A model generated the notes under the pieces. The model saw only the letters and a program-made list of their open reading frames with translations, was not told the DNA's origin and did no database searches. A DNA stretch of 64,000 nt from the NCBI GenBank assembly GCA_029945375.1, contig CM057065.1:1116001-1180000 (forward strand). Direction: 5' to 3'. Below are positions 23,976 through 35,393 of the stretch, piece by piece. A program made the translations under genes and the position numbers. This DNA is from Agaricus subrufescens (lineage: Eukaryota > Basidiomycota > Agaricomycetes > Agaricales > Agaricaceae). Position 1 is the first letter of the stretch; every line of letters starts with the position of its first letter.

Positions 23976-24414
23976 TCACCTGTATTTGACGAGATAGGAG
24001 ATCAACGGTGCCTGGCAAATGAGAACCGGGTAGATCCTGATTGCGATGTTGTAGTAGCATTGAAAGCCATGTGACGCCCAGCAGGAGGAAACAGTGCATT
24101 GGCCCAAAGCTCTTGCTGACGCATCAGACAAGTATGCGGATGAGACAGGAGACAAACGGTACTTGACAAGTATGAACATGTAGATCCCGATTGCGATGCT
24201 GCGGTAGCATCGAAAAGAGTTCTTGCTGACGCATCAGACGAGTATGCAGATGAAATAGGAGACCAACGGTACCTGGCAAGTGGGAACCAGTAGATCTCGA
24301 TTGCGATGCTGCAGTAGCATCAAAAGAAGTGAGAGCGAAAGCTATGGGTCGCCCAGTGAGAGGAAACGGCGCGTTGACCCAACACTCTTGCCGACATGTC
24401 AGACGAGTGTGCAA
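23976..24414. repeat. Imperfect tandem repeats with hairpins
   Basis: Three degenerate copies sharing GATTGCGATGCTGC-type words and ACGCATCAGAC/AGTATGC words. Each contains a short hairpin GATGCT-(5 nt)-AGCATC (for example 24195-24211), partly decayed in the first copy. They lie just upstream of accessory gene A and may be regulatory or transposase-binding sequence. Confidence 0.65.
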
Positions 24415-24419
24415 GTAAT

Positions 24420-27263
24420 CTGGGCAAACGTTAATACGATATTACGAGCACAACTGAGAGGAAAGGACGTACTTGGTGGGGGCAGTACTGCAGTACTGTC
24501 CCCTCGTTCGATATATACGTGTCATGATAGGGGGAGGCCAGTATAGGGGGACGCGACGATATGCACGTTGCAGACCAGGGAACGGGAATTGATCAACGTT
24601 TGTAGTTGTTTGTTGACTCTTCTCTGACTAACAATAGCCCTCCGCTCACTCTGCCTGACCCTGCTCACGATTTCCTCCCTTCAAGCCACCACACACTGCT
24701 TAATAACTTGTACAATCCCAAAGTCAGAACACACAAAACCACTATGTTCAGATCCCCTGTAATGTACTGTGTGCGATCACTCATGGTCAGCTGTTGCCAG
24801 GTAATTCAAAAGCCATATCCCCGGGAGGTGACATACGAATCTAACCCCCTATCACCACTCCCATCAAGGGTATATAGGTCGAATGTGGGCTTTTCCCACA
24901 TTAGTTCCCTCTCCTCTGCTGACTTCAACCATCGTCGAAGTAGAACTCGATGCATCACCGAGCGCCCGCGGTATGCGAAGAGTGAAACGGAGATTTTGGG
25001 CGAGTCGGCCCCGGGCAAGAGGTTGGGACCTCCCTTCATGCATCATTGCGCTTTCTCAAGCACGATGTGAAGGTACCCGCTCGGCATATGCCAGCAACGT
25101 CTCTTCGCGAGACTTCGATACTGGGGGAAACGTCTCTTCGCGAGACTTCGATACTGGGGGATCATCGTGAAACTCTACCATGCAGGAGTTTCTTCTCTTA
25201 TTCTTGTGGACGTGTCTTCTCGCGAAAGGTGCACTATCTATCTTTTCTCTGTCACTATGTGCTAACGATACGTACTTTTTTCCTCTCTGAATCTTTTTGT
25301 TCAACGCGCGTTTGTTCTCTCACGAAAGGTGCGCTATCTATCATTTCTCTGTCAACATGTGCTAACGATCCGTGGTTTTCTTCTTTTTGAAGCTTTTTGT
25401 TGAACACGCATTGTTACGGAAGGTGCGTCGTTCACCCATCTCATCTTTTAACAGTGATAACGATTCCCTTGCACTCTCTCTCTCTTTCTGCGGCAGCCGT
25501 TTAACTAATAGGTGAGTTTTTGACGCGTATTATTCACTGTAATCATCGTAGATCTCTGTTTTTAAAACTTTCTTAGTGGCATGACCGATTCATAGGTCTC
25601 TTGTAAGAGTCATTTCAGTTCAATACTCTGTGCTAATCTTTGTTTTAGATTCCTGTTAGTGGCATGACCGATCTATAAGTAGCTTTAGTACACTCACCCG
25701 GTAAGGCTGATTTTAGTTCAAGATTGTTTGCTAATACCCTTTCGGCCAGAAACCTTTAAGGCAGCATCCCTGCCCTGCACTGGCCTCCCACCCAACTTTA
25801 CAGGTAACCGGTGGATCTGATTTAAGTTAAGTACTTATTCACGATCTGATTAATGCTATTGCTAATGTTGTGCCGTAACACTTAGATTATTACCGACTTG
25901 TAGATACTTATTCTTGATTGGACTTAGAATGTAGATTGCCGGTGGATCCCCGGCAGTCTACATTCTAAGTCATTGTAGATAGTAAATTTTTATTGCTGTA
26001 TCTTCATCACTATTTGTTGACCAGTATAACTTTGTATCCCGTTAATTATGACATTATTTATTGTTATTGTCCGCATCTTTCTTGTTCCTCTATCCGCTAG
26101 GGTTAGGTCTCAGCCACACATGCCAAATCAACAATTCAATTGCACCGTTGACAGCCTAGGCTCTCGTGTTAGCCGTAAGCAACATTCAGAGATAAAACTC
26201 AACGTATACTCCTCGTCAATATGTGTGTTCACTTCTCCACCAGTACCACCCAAATTGACAGGTCACATTGTCTTGTAAGGAGATCGGGTATCGTTTGTGT
26301 GCTTTAAGTATAGTCACTAATAGTTGGCGACTTTTACGTCTACCGAAATGCCGTATTTGTTAAAATCACCAACTACAGTGGCGCGCTAAATGCTACCACT
26401 GAAGAAAATATCAAGTTTAGTTCTCATACACGCTCTCAGTACATTTCTCATACCTTGGCATCGTCATAACCGTCATCCTTGGGTGCGACGATGAGTCATC
26501 CTACGCGAACAAAGCTGGCGCTGTTCTTCAAGTTAAACCCACAATGCCTACCTAATCACTGTCTTTGTTAAAATCATTAACTACATTGGTGCGCGAAATT
26601 AAAGAACGATACCAACCTTAGATCTCAATATATGCTCTCAGTGCTTCACCCACACCTGGACACCGTCATCCTTGTCATCTTTCAACTATTACAAAACACC
26701 CTACGTGAGCCAAGCAGGCGCCGTTCAAACTGGTACATTTGTCTCTCAAAATGTCCAAATTAACGGTAGTATCTTCAAGTAAACCCTCGCTATATTAAAA
26801 TCAGGAAGGATCGGGTGAGCCGCAAAGTCTTGCTCGGTCTTATCATTGACTGACTGTCGAATAATTGCATCTACTTCCTTCAGCTACTATCCTTCAGCGG
26901 CCCCAGCGACCGTGAATCAGCAAGCATGATATATCCGAAGTGAGGGTCACATCACATCTCCTACTAGAGATGTACGATTTTCACTAATTCAAGTTGATAG
27001 CGGTAGGAATCTCGTGTGTAGTGATAGGTCCAAAGTCCCTTTCAAACATTATCCCTATTCAGTCTCATAAATTAACAAGCATCTGTATCGAAGTTGCAGG
27101 TAACATTTTGTCTGTGATATTCTAATAGGTTACCTATTACGAATGTCACAGTTATTTTTATAGATATTGTTCATTAGATGCAGAGTGCGATAGAATGATC
27201 GATCAACTGAGACCCATATTGCGTGATCATTGGCCCAATGAAATTGAAAGCTATCCAAAAAAA
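24420..27263. other. Gene-free core of the KDZ element
   Basis: About 2.8 kb without a convincing gene. It holds the duplicated word ACGTCTCTTCGCGAGACTTC (25096 and 25129), a roughly 100-bp degenerate tandem repeat at 25,215-25,420 (GAAAGGTGCNCTATCTATC), a repeated GTGGCATGACCGAT word near 25,576 and 25,656, a strong hairpin at 25921-25971, and a diverged duplication near 26,355 and 26,565. It looks like non-coding element sequence. Confidence 0.55.
25921..25971. repeat. Long perfect-looking hairpin
   Basis: Two 22-base arms (25921-25942 and 25950-25971), starting GACTTAGAATGTAGA, match at 21 of 22 positions in inverted orientation around a 7-base loop. It stands alone, with no T-run suggesting a terminator. 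Confidence 0.85.
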
Positions 27264-28561
27264 CTAGCTAGGACGTTGAGGGCTGCACGACAGGCTACTT
27301 CTAAGAGCCTCTAGCTCAGCCAACAACGCCTGATTGGCGCTGTTTGAAGCTGCTAATTCCGCCTCTGCACTCGCAACCGCATTATTCCTCTCCATCAGCA
27401 TCCCCTCAGCTTGAGCTCGCGCCTTCTCTGACGCTTCCAGGTTTTGTGCGAGAGCCAACGTAGTTGAACGTTTGGCAATGACCAGCTGGGTCATTAGGGA
27501 CTGAAATTGGTTCACCAGATCGGTACATGGGTCCAATGCATCTCGTCTCACACGTTCAGAGGCAAAATGAACCGAGGCTGATGAACCAGTGGCTTGTTGT
27601 GCTAGAATAACGACGTAGGCATCGGTCTCAAGCGCCAGCCTTTCTGCCTGCGAGTACAATGTTAATACAAGTAGAGTCATGCCAGTAAACGTTACTACTT
27701 ACTCGGGAAATAATCAAAGGTAGTTCGCGATTGTATCTTGTTGTCGCAGAAGAGGCGTCGGAGATTGGCTTGCGTATCTCACTTTGTCGGGATATCCCTA
27801 AAAGGTCAAACATTACCACCAAGTTCGGCGTAGAGACAGAGACGTACTGTAGACCATGTTGCCTCTCATGACGCCGTCCACCAGGCCATATTTTGCAGCT
27901 TTTTCGGTAGCCTTTAACCTCTTATTTTTCCCTTGCCGTTCCGAAACTTCGTCTTCATTCTCGGATACAGTCATTTCCGGTGCCGTAGTGGGTTGTAGGG
28001 CTTGAGATTGTTCTGGAGCCAACAGAGCCGGATCGATAGGTATTTCAGGAACGGGGCGGACGGCGCCTGGGGGCGGCAATCTCGCTTCCGTCAGGGAATT
28101 GTTGTCCGGCAATACATCAGGGGGCTCCACGGATCTCTTTGAACGCACCCATCCAGTGAGTAGTAATGAAGGTAATGTCACAGGGGAGTGACTTACCAGA
28201 TGCTCGTGCCCGTCCTGATGTAGCCACAGCAAATCCTGAGTATGTCCTTCATCCTGTGTAGTAGTGGTGGGCGGAGGGGCAGACGCGTCCGCGGCAGTCG
28301 CAGTCGGTAGACTCTAAGGCAGGAGTAGTAGCAGAGGAATGTCATCATAATGGCTCGAAAGGCAGATACGTGGAACCGTACCTCACGGTTAGACATATTC
28401 CTAAGTTGCTTCGAACAAGGACAAGTTGACTTCAACGGAAAGCCGGGGCATATGTGGCACCGTCTCGGTGTGCGACCGGAAGTGGTAGTCACAGGCAGTG
28501 TGGCTCTTGGACGCTTGCTGGACCGCCTATTTGGAGCGGATGCCATTGAAGACACTGTCAA
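27264..28561 (-). CDS. KDZ-element accessory protein B (Cys motif plus coiled coil)
   Basis: Spliced minus-strand gene divergent from the KDZ transposase, about 120 bp apart, so the two may share a promoter. Near the N-terminus, MASAPNRRSSKRPR is followed by a possible zinc-binding cluster CHIC-x7-CPC. A Pro-rich linker (PEIPIDPALLAPEQ) and a Lys-rich stretch follow. The next exons give YNRELPLIISR and AERLALETDAYVVILAQ, then a clear coiled coil (KARAQAEGMLMERNN to LLAELEALRSSL). The middle portion is loosely reminiscent of a MADS-box core (basic stretch, then hydrophobic DAYVVIL strand), but I would not rely on that. Probably a DNA-binding accessory factor of the transposon; the family is not recognised. 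Confidence 0.55.
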
Positions 28562-28680
28562 GTAGTTGTGTGAACATCTCTTTGTCAGTAAACAGCTTTG
28601 TCAACAAAACGGAGAATGAGAATACTCAGCGGCGGGTATAGCTGTACGCTTTGTGCTCGTTTCACATTTTCATCCATCAT

Positions 28681-31600
28681 ATGCCTGGCTCCCGGCGTCC
28701 TCGCCTTCGGACCCCTCCTCCTGGTGTCCCTATCGCCCTTCAACGTCCTCGAGATGAATCACAGCCGGGATCGCTGCCGAAGCCTTCCCCGCAGAAGAAG
28801 AAACGGCTTCTTGTGTCTATGAGTTCGAGGCGTTCCTCCACCGCGCCAACTTTCAACCAACCCGAACCATCTGCGATCCTTTCAGATCGCGACGAGATGG
28901 AAGGTGACATGGCAAGCTTGCTGTACAGTGGCGATGACGTGTCGCCACTAGCGGATGATACCGGCACGATAGATAGCTATGAAGTTTTTGCGGAAGCGGT
29001 GTTCAATGAAGCGATCCCGTTTTTTCAGTTGGGCCCGGAGCTCTATGTAGTTACGGGGTGGGATTCCAGGTGGGCGAAGAGAACGGTGGGTTTGGCTTAC
29101 CTGCAACCCCAAAAATGAGTTCTGAATGCTCCGGCAGACCCATTGGTACCATCTTCAGATGGATCGAAGTCAAGCCGGCTACGTCATTCCCGTATGCTAC
29201 TGTCCGAGTGCTAGAGAAAAGGAGACTTGTGTCCATCAACGTTACCTGCAAGAAGAGGGACCTTTGCCCGGCATATTTCCTGAAGGTCCGTAAACACTCT
29301 TTCCCCAGATACATAGTCTTATCCGATATCAAGGACCCATCGAACCTATAATCTTGTTTTGGAGGGATACGGCCGAGGATGGCTGGATTAATCTTTTTTC
29401 AGTCGCGATCGAGGGTCCCCCTTCCATGGCGAAGAATAGAACGGTTGTGAGTTATATGGGGGCGGACATGGGGTTTGGCCACTGGAAGTGTTCACGAGAT
29501 GGAAGTAACGGCTGTGTGCATATCTCGAAGTGCCAGGCTTACCTGGCCCAACTTCTCACGGCGAATAACGGGACAAGCGATGACGGCGTCGCTCTAGCTG
29601 GTGAGTTCACTAGCTGCAGGTCTTAGCGAGACTTTACTGATGATCTCGCAGAACAAGCTCATGTTCGCTCATTATCGAAGGCTGCTTCACACTGTGTCTC
29701 ATATCGTCCCATAATGGTGTCCGATTGGGCACGCCCGCCAGTGGATCAATTACTTTATGATGACCCTCCCCCCGTTGAAAGTGTGCCCAACCCTATTCCA
29801 CTCACGCCAGAAGGGCGGTGTAGCTGCGGACGCCCCTTCGATCCCAATAGTGCTGTGTTCGAAAAAGATTGCACAGTTTTCACATTGCTCCGACCGCTTT
29901 CGACTCGCATTCAGCTCCAGAAATGCCCGAATTGTCCTTCAATTCGGAGATCTAGCAAAGCCATTGGGCCTGATTGCCGAGAACTTGGCATATTCAACTT
30001 CAACAATGTTCTTCTATTTTCCCATGACCTGCTAGATGAGTATACATCAGCATTCACGTCATCAGAAACTCCCTTTAGTGCATGGATCAAGCTGGTCATA
30101 AGACGATATCAGAAATGGTCAAGGCCCACACCTCCTTCATTCGTCGAGGAATCCGTTTTCAGGAAAGTGTGGTTCGGGTTTGTTGATTTACTGGATCTAT
30201 CCAACGACATGGTTTGCCCTCAATGTGGGCCTACTCCAGAAACTGTGATCTTTGATGGTGTTACGCTGGCATATAGCAAGAAAAATGTCTTGCCCACCAT
30301 TTACCCACCGACGTCAAGACACGACAAAGCTATTGTTCGAGACCGCTCTTATCCCAAGAATCAATCCTTCATTGAAAATGTCCGTTTGAGAAAACTACTC
30401 TCATCAATTATGAGTGGTCCTCTCTCTCTTGATAACATATTGTCAAAGAACAAGGTATGTATTTTAGATATGATTTGTTCTTGTATTTTAACGATAGATT
30501 GTAGACCGTGATTGATCCGACTATCGACATAAATGTCATTGATGCCGCCATTCAAAAACTTCGCGAAGTAGAGGAAGTAATTCAGCTCATGGGTGATAAT
30601 TGTGGTGGTCTACACAATCTTATGACCAGTTATTATGGTTCCATGCCGCTCAAAATGAGGGGTGAGCCACCAGTGGAAGTGAGGAAGTTTTTTGGACAGG
30701 TAAGCTTTATATTTTTCACATTTTCACAGGTAACATTTAATAATAAGATGATAACAGATTTCAACAAATGAGTCATGTTTGCAGGTAATCAATCAACCTG
30801 CTTTGAAGGCCTTAGAAGATTTTCTTCACACACCATCTTATGAAAGCTTGCCTCGACTTTCCTCTGTCCCTTGCTTATACAATCTGGCCTTGCAGCAGTG
30901 GACACTACACCAAAAATTCTCTGCTGAACTATTGTCAGCTTTTCAGTGGATCAGAAAACGAGTTGAAGGGGTTATTCACCTTTCTACATCCCGTGATACC
31001 CCAATACCAATTCAAGTGGATCCTGATGTTGTCATTGATGGAGGTTGGAAAAAGGTACACCTTTGACATTTCATACTATATCCATATGCTAACTCATATA
31101 TATAGAGTGGTTGCAAGTACAGCTTACCACAGATACGGCATAGGCCCCAATATCCAAATATGCCAAGTGATGTCTCACGAGAGCCAAAGGAGCGGGGAGG
31201 ATCCTGTAACAAGTTCTACAGTGAGTATGGTGAGAAAAGACTAACTGGAGGGATAATGGCAGCTTGGTGCACCCATAGCATTTGCTATGGGTTTCATTTT
31301 ATTCCAGAAAGTGAAGGCCGCAATGATGTCTTCTCTGCACTGATTACAAGGTGGCCAACTGCTCCCAAGTATGTGATCTATGACTTTGCATGTCAATTAG
31401 CACCATATTGCAGAGCAAGGGAGCCAAAGTTCTTTGGAGACACCACTTTCCTCATAGATGATTTTCATGCTCAGGGTCATACAAGGTGTTCTACAGCATT
31501 TTTTCTCAAAACGTATGTTCAGACACAACCTCTCCTGGGAAGGATCAATTCCAGTGCAGCAGAGTGTGGTAATGGTGGTCTGTCTAAAATCCGGAAGTCT

Positions 31601-31687
31601 GTTCGGTATATGGGTCAAGATAGAGCAATTCTGTACACAGCTGTCTTTTTGTCTATTTGGAACCGGCTTAAGATCTTGAGAATGTAA
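28681..31687 (+). CDS. KDZ transposase with Cys-cluster N-terminus
   Basis: Transposase of the Kyakuja-Dileera-Zisupton superfamily, the enzyme expected to move this element. A basic leader (MPGSRRPRLRTPP) is followed by a SWIM-like Cys/His patch (CSRDGSNGCVHISKC) and a Cys cluster of the CxC5/CxC6 type found with fungal KDZ enzymes (RCSCGRPFDP, QKCPNCPS, MVCPQCGPTPE). The catalytic core shows VIYDFACQLAPYC, LIDDFHAQGHTRCS and INSSAAECGNGGLSKIR, the pattern of KDZ enzymes. Introns are 45-65 nt, for example GTATGT near 30,455 and GTACAC near 31,055. Near 29,345 the frame of ...DIKDPSN changes to ...IILFWRDTAEDGW without a visible intron; a single missing base would explain it, so this copy may be frameshifted. 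Confidence 0.82.
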
Positions 31688-31749
31688 TTAACAATTTTGT
31701 TTATTCTAATTCACTGCTTGACTCTAAAAACTACTGAGTTGAACAAGTT

Positions 31750-33420
31750 GAGCACCACTAGATGGAGAGAGTACAACAATACTCTACACCTGATAGACAA
31801 AGAGAGTACAACCATACTCTGCACCTCTAGACGGAGAGAGTACATCAGTACTCTGCACCTCTGGACGGAGAGAGTACATCGGTACTCTGCACCTCTGGAC
31901 GGAGAGAGTACATCCGTACTCTGCACCTCTAGACGGAGAGAGTACATCGGTACTCTGCACCTCTAGATGGAGAGAGTACATCGGTACTCTGCACCTCTAG
32001 ACGGAGAGAGTACATCGGTACTCTGCACCTCTGGACGGAGAGAGTACATCGGTACTCTGCACCTCTGGACGGAGAGAGTACATCGGTACTCTGCACCTCT
32101 GGACGGAGAGAGTACATCCGTACTCTGCACCTCTGGATGGAGAGAGTACATCGGTACTACCTCGGACGGAGAGAGTACAGTGCACCTCATCGTACTCTGC
32201 ACCTCTGGACGGAGAGAGTACACTCTGCACCTCTGACGGAGAGAGTACATCCGTACTCTGCACCTCTGGACGGAGAGAGTACATACTCTGCACCTCTGAC
32301 GGAGAGAGTACATCCGTACTGCAGACGGAGAGAGTACATCCGTACTCTGCACCTCTGGACGGAGAGAGTACATCCGTACTCTGCACCTCTGGACGGAGAG
32401 AGTACATACATGACGGAGAGAGTACATCCGTACTCTGCACCTCTGGACGGAGAGAGTACATCGTACTCTGCACCTCTGACGAGAGAGAGTACATCCGTAC
32501 TGCACCTCTGACGGAGAGAGTACATCCGTACTCTGCACCTTACGTACTCTGCACCTCTGGACGGAGAGAGTACATCGGTACTCGCACCTCTGACGGAGAG
32601 AGTACATCCGTACTCTGCACTCTCTGACGGAGAGAGTACATCCGTACTCTGCACCTCTGATGGAGAGAGTACATCCGTACTCTGCACCTCTGGACGGAGA
32701 GAGTACATCATCCGTACTCTGCACCTCTAGACGGAGAGAGTACATCCGTACTCTGCACCTCTGGACGGAGAGAGTACATCCGTACTCTGCACCTCTAGAC
32801 GGAGAGAGTACATCCGTACTCTTCATTATCAATGGTACAAGGAAGCATAGTGGTATTCTAATATCACAGTTCTCTCTTCTAGAGGCAGAAGTACCATGGT
32901 ACTCTGCACTACTACATACAGAGAGTATCACAGTACCCTCTACCACATCATGGAGAGAGTATCACAGTACCCTCTACCACATCATGGAGAGAGTATCACA
33001 GTACCCTCTACCACATCATGGAGAGAGTATCACAGTACTATCTACCACTAGAGGCAGAGAATATACCAATATGAACATGACAATACTACTTTACAGCCTG
33101 GGAGTATGATAGTACTCTCCACAATTAGAGGTAGGGAGTATAATGGTACTCTGTCCTTCTAATGGCAGGGAGTATTACAGTACCTTCCATCTCCTGAGAA
33201 TTCTAATACTTTGATCATGAAGAGCCTGAGCCGAGTACAATTGCATTCTCCATGTGAAACACAGGTGAAGTACCACAGTACTCATCATTATTAGTAGAGT
33301 ATGACCTTAGTGGTTACTGCCCTGTCACCAGACCGTGGGAATGAGACACACGACCCCGCGTGTGCAGTTGTGGCGACCCCGCGTGCGAGTCTTATACGTT
33401 ATTCAAATGTCACCTATCCG
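31750..33420 (-). repeat. Right long inverted arm of the KDZ element, with minisatellite
   Basis: Inverted counterpart of the left arm. From 31,750 to about 32,830 lie roughly 30 copies of the same 34-bp unit (here GGACGGAGAGAGTACATCCG), many shortened or fused between 32,140 and 32,660. From 32,830 to 33,420 is the unique part of the arm. It contains a 35-bp unit repeated three times near 32,925-33,030 (AGAGTATCACAGTACCCTCT) that occurs fewer times in the left arm. Confidence 0.88.
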
Positions 33421-33428
33421 CGATATAA

Positions 33429-33544
33429 TGTATTTTATGGTACCCGAGTGTTCAGCGTGTATGAATGTATTCAGTCGTGCCTCGTGAGCCTTTTACAACA
33501 TCGTGTCCTCAACAGTCTTCAGTCTCAGAGCGTGAGTTTTGTTG
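33429..33544 (+). other. Displaced 3' flank of NLR-2
   Basis: TGTATTTTATGGTACCCGAG and the following 100 bases match the sequence directly after NLR-3 (from 60056). It is therefore the original 3' flank of NLR-2, separated from it by the KDZ insertion. Confidence 0.85.
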
Positions 33545-34232
33545 TCCCCTCCTGGTTATAACTTGGAAATGGTTTCCAGACATGCCAGTCACCTCTCTCT
33601 TCTAGGCTAGGCTCACAAGCGTCAGCTGTATCTTTCGAAGTTGCTCCCAGTCCCTCAGACGAACCGCAATGCACCCCTGTATGTTGCGCCCTAGTTGTGT
33701 TGCCGTGGTCCGCTATAAGTCATACGTACTAGATTGGGATACTCGCAAGCTCAGATACCTTGCTAAGACTTGTCTCAAGAAGGAGCTGTTCTTTATTACA
33801 ACAGACAGAATAACCCTGCCTCCCCGATTCCTAGCACGCTCAAGCACGTCAAGGCTCTCTACGGTTACCCACTAAACTACAGTGAGGAAAGCCAGGCTGT
33901 CATGACCTTCACTGAGTCTTTCGGAGAGTGTAATTAGCCCTCAAAGAAATTCGAAATGTGGAGTCGGGGTATATATGCGTCTTTCAAGAAATATGAAACT
34001 TTCCCTCGTCTTCTATTTTGCTGATGGCGCTCATTGGGACAATGATGGTTATTACATAGGATCCATCAATGCTTTCCATGGACTCAGCCCCGAAACCTGT
34101 TCCAACTGCAAAGCAAACAAGGATATTTACCAAGAGGGTTATCATTTAGCGGACACCACTCATAATCCATCCATCACGATGAGGACTGAAAATGATTTCT
34201 CCAAGCCAGCCAAGGTCCTCACATACCTGAAG
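33545..34232 (+). pseudogene. Tyrosinase remnant, unit B (5' part)
   Basis: 33545-33733 matches the tyrosinase upstream flank in unit A (12461-12632). It then jumps directly to sequence matching the tyrosinase from about 14829 onward, so an internal deletion of about 2.2 kb removed the promoter, start codon and both copper sites. An in-frame stop (TAG near 33,936, where unit A has CAG) adds further damage. Recognisable pieces are HWDNDGYYIGSINAFHG and PETCSNCKANKDIYQEG. The remnant is cut at 34232 by the Tnp2 transposon and continues at 56093. It cannot encode an active enzyme. Confidence 0.9.
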
Positions 34233-34245
34233 CCCAGTCAAAAAT
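34233..34245 (+). repeat. Left terminal inverted repeat of the Tnp2 element
   Basis: CCCAGTCAAAAAT, 13 bases perfectly inverted at 56080-56092; weaker similarity continues for another 20 bases. Confidence 0.9.
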
Positions 34246-35393
34246 TTTTAGAGTCTGGTTGAGTGATGTAGATATCATGTGGAATATCTGTAAGATCTAG
34301 AAATGGTCCTTCTATAGAGGGTGTGGGCGATAATACTAGATTTTTTGGATTTCTCCACTTAGATTTATTAGATCCTTGACGATATCTATAGATTGATATA
34401 GATTTTGTTGTATATCTTGTGCAAAATCCATGTGACTCTATTGGAATCCATCTGGCTCAACATCAAACAATTGATTAAAATCAATAACAATCCATTAAAA
34501 TCCATTAGAAATCTATCATAATCTAATAGTACCTCTGACAATCTATTATTGAAACAACTTATAGTGATAAAATTAGAGAAATTCTACTTTCTCACAAAAC
34601 TGGTATAATATTATTATCGTATATTATCTTATTCTGTGCATAGGTGTTTAGTGCATATGACATTGAAAAGAGAATAAGGCATACCTTTGAAAATGCGGAA
34701 TAGAAAACCTGCTACCTTGGTTTTCTGAGAGCATACAGGATAAGATGATGTTACCCTTACCTTTAAAAATCATTAAAATTTCTGTAAAGAGCGTGTTTGG
34801 ACTGAAAAAGTTATTGATCTGATTTCAAACCAAAATAAGCTTGGTGGGTAATATAGAAAAGAAAAACGGACAGCATACTTTTTTCCCCCATCTTATTAGA
34901 AGGCTCCTATAGCGCCAATATATTAGCATCAAAAACTATTGTAAGTAAAAACCGATCTTACATCTCCAATATGGTAGCCAAGTGCACTAGCTTTTTTGAA
35001 CCAAGCCTATGAGTTCACATACAAGATCAGCAATATGTCTAATCCAATATATGATTAAAGAATAGTCTTTACCTTTTTGTTCTGTATGGGCATAGTCATC
35101 CAATAATCAGCAAAATCTTGGATTTTATTTCTCTTGTCTTTATTCTGGGCCTTTTTCATGACCCAGTCTGCTCCCGCAAGATTTCTAGTAATTGTAATCA
35201 GTGCTGGTTAAGTTTAGTTTAGTATAGAAAGCTTACTCAGGGCAGTTATTGTTGATTCTTGCATGATATGGGTTTTTCTTTCCTTTAAAATCTTTGACTT
35301 TACCTAACCAAAGTGTTTTGTTATATTCAAGAGGTATATTTTCTAGGGATTTGAGGTTGAAAGGGTTTTTTTTAGAATCATAGCTTAGGAAGT
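34246..35393. other. AT-rich subterminal region of the Tnp2 element
   Basis: No gene. Strongly AT-rich with short repeated words (AATCCATTA/AATCTATTA variants around 34,440-34,560). It resembles a subterminal control region. Confidence 0.55.

Larger units (their letters stand above)
19383..33420. mobile_element. Giant KDZ-superfamily DNA transposon
   Basis: A 14,038-bp element bounded by 8-bp duplications CGATATAA at 19375-19382 and 33421-33428. The undisturbed site survives in unit B around 60048-60060 (CGATATAATGTATTTTATGG), which confirms the borders. The ends are inverted: GGGGCAGGGGACGTTTGAAT at the left against CGGATAGGTGACATTTGAAT read inward from the right. The inverted similarity then continues for more than 1 kb and includes minisatellite arrays. 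It carries a KDZ transposase and two accessory genes. An 8-bp duplication fits what is reported for Zisupton/KDZ elements. Confidence 0.93.

Noticed and set aside
31697..32946. Overlapping long frames on both strands in the right arm
   Set aside because: Same minisatellite artefact as in the left arm.
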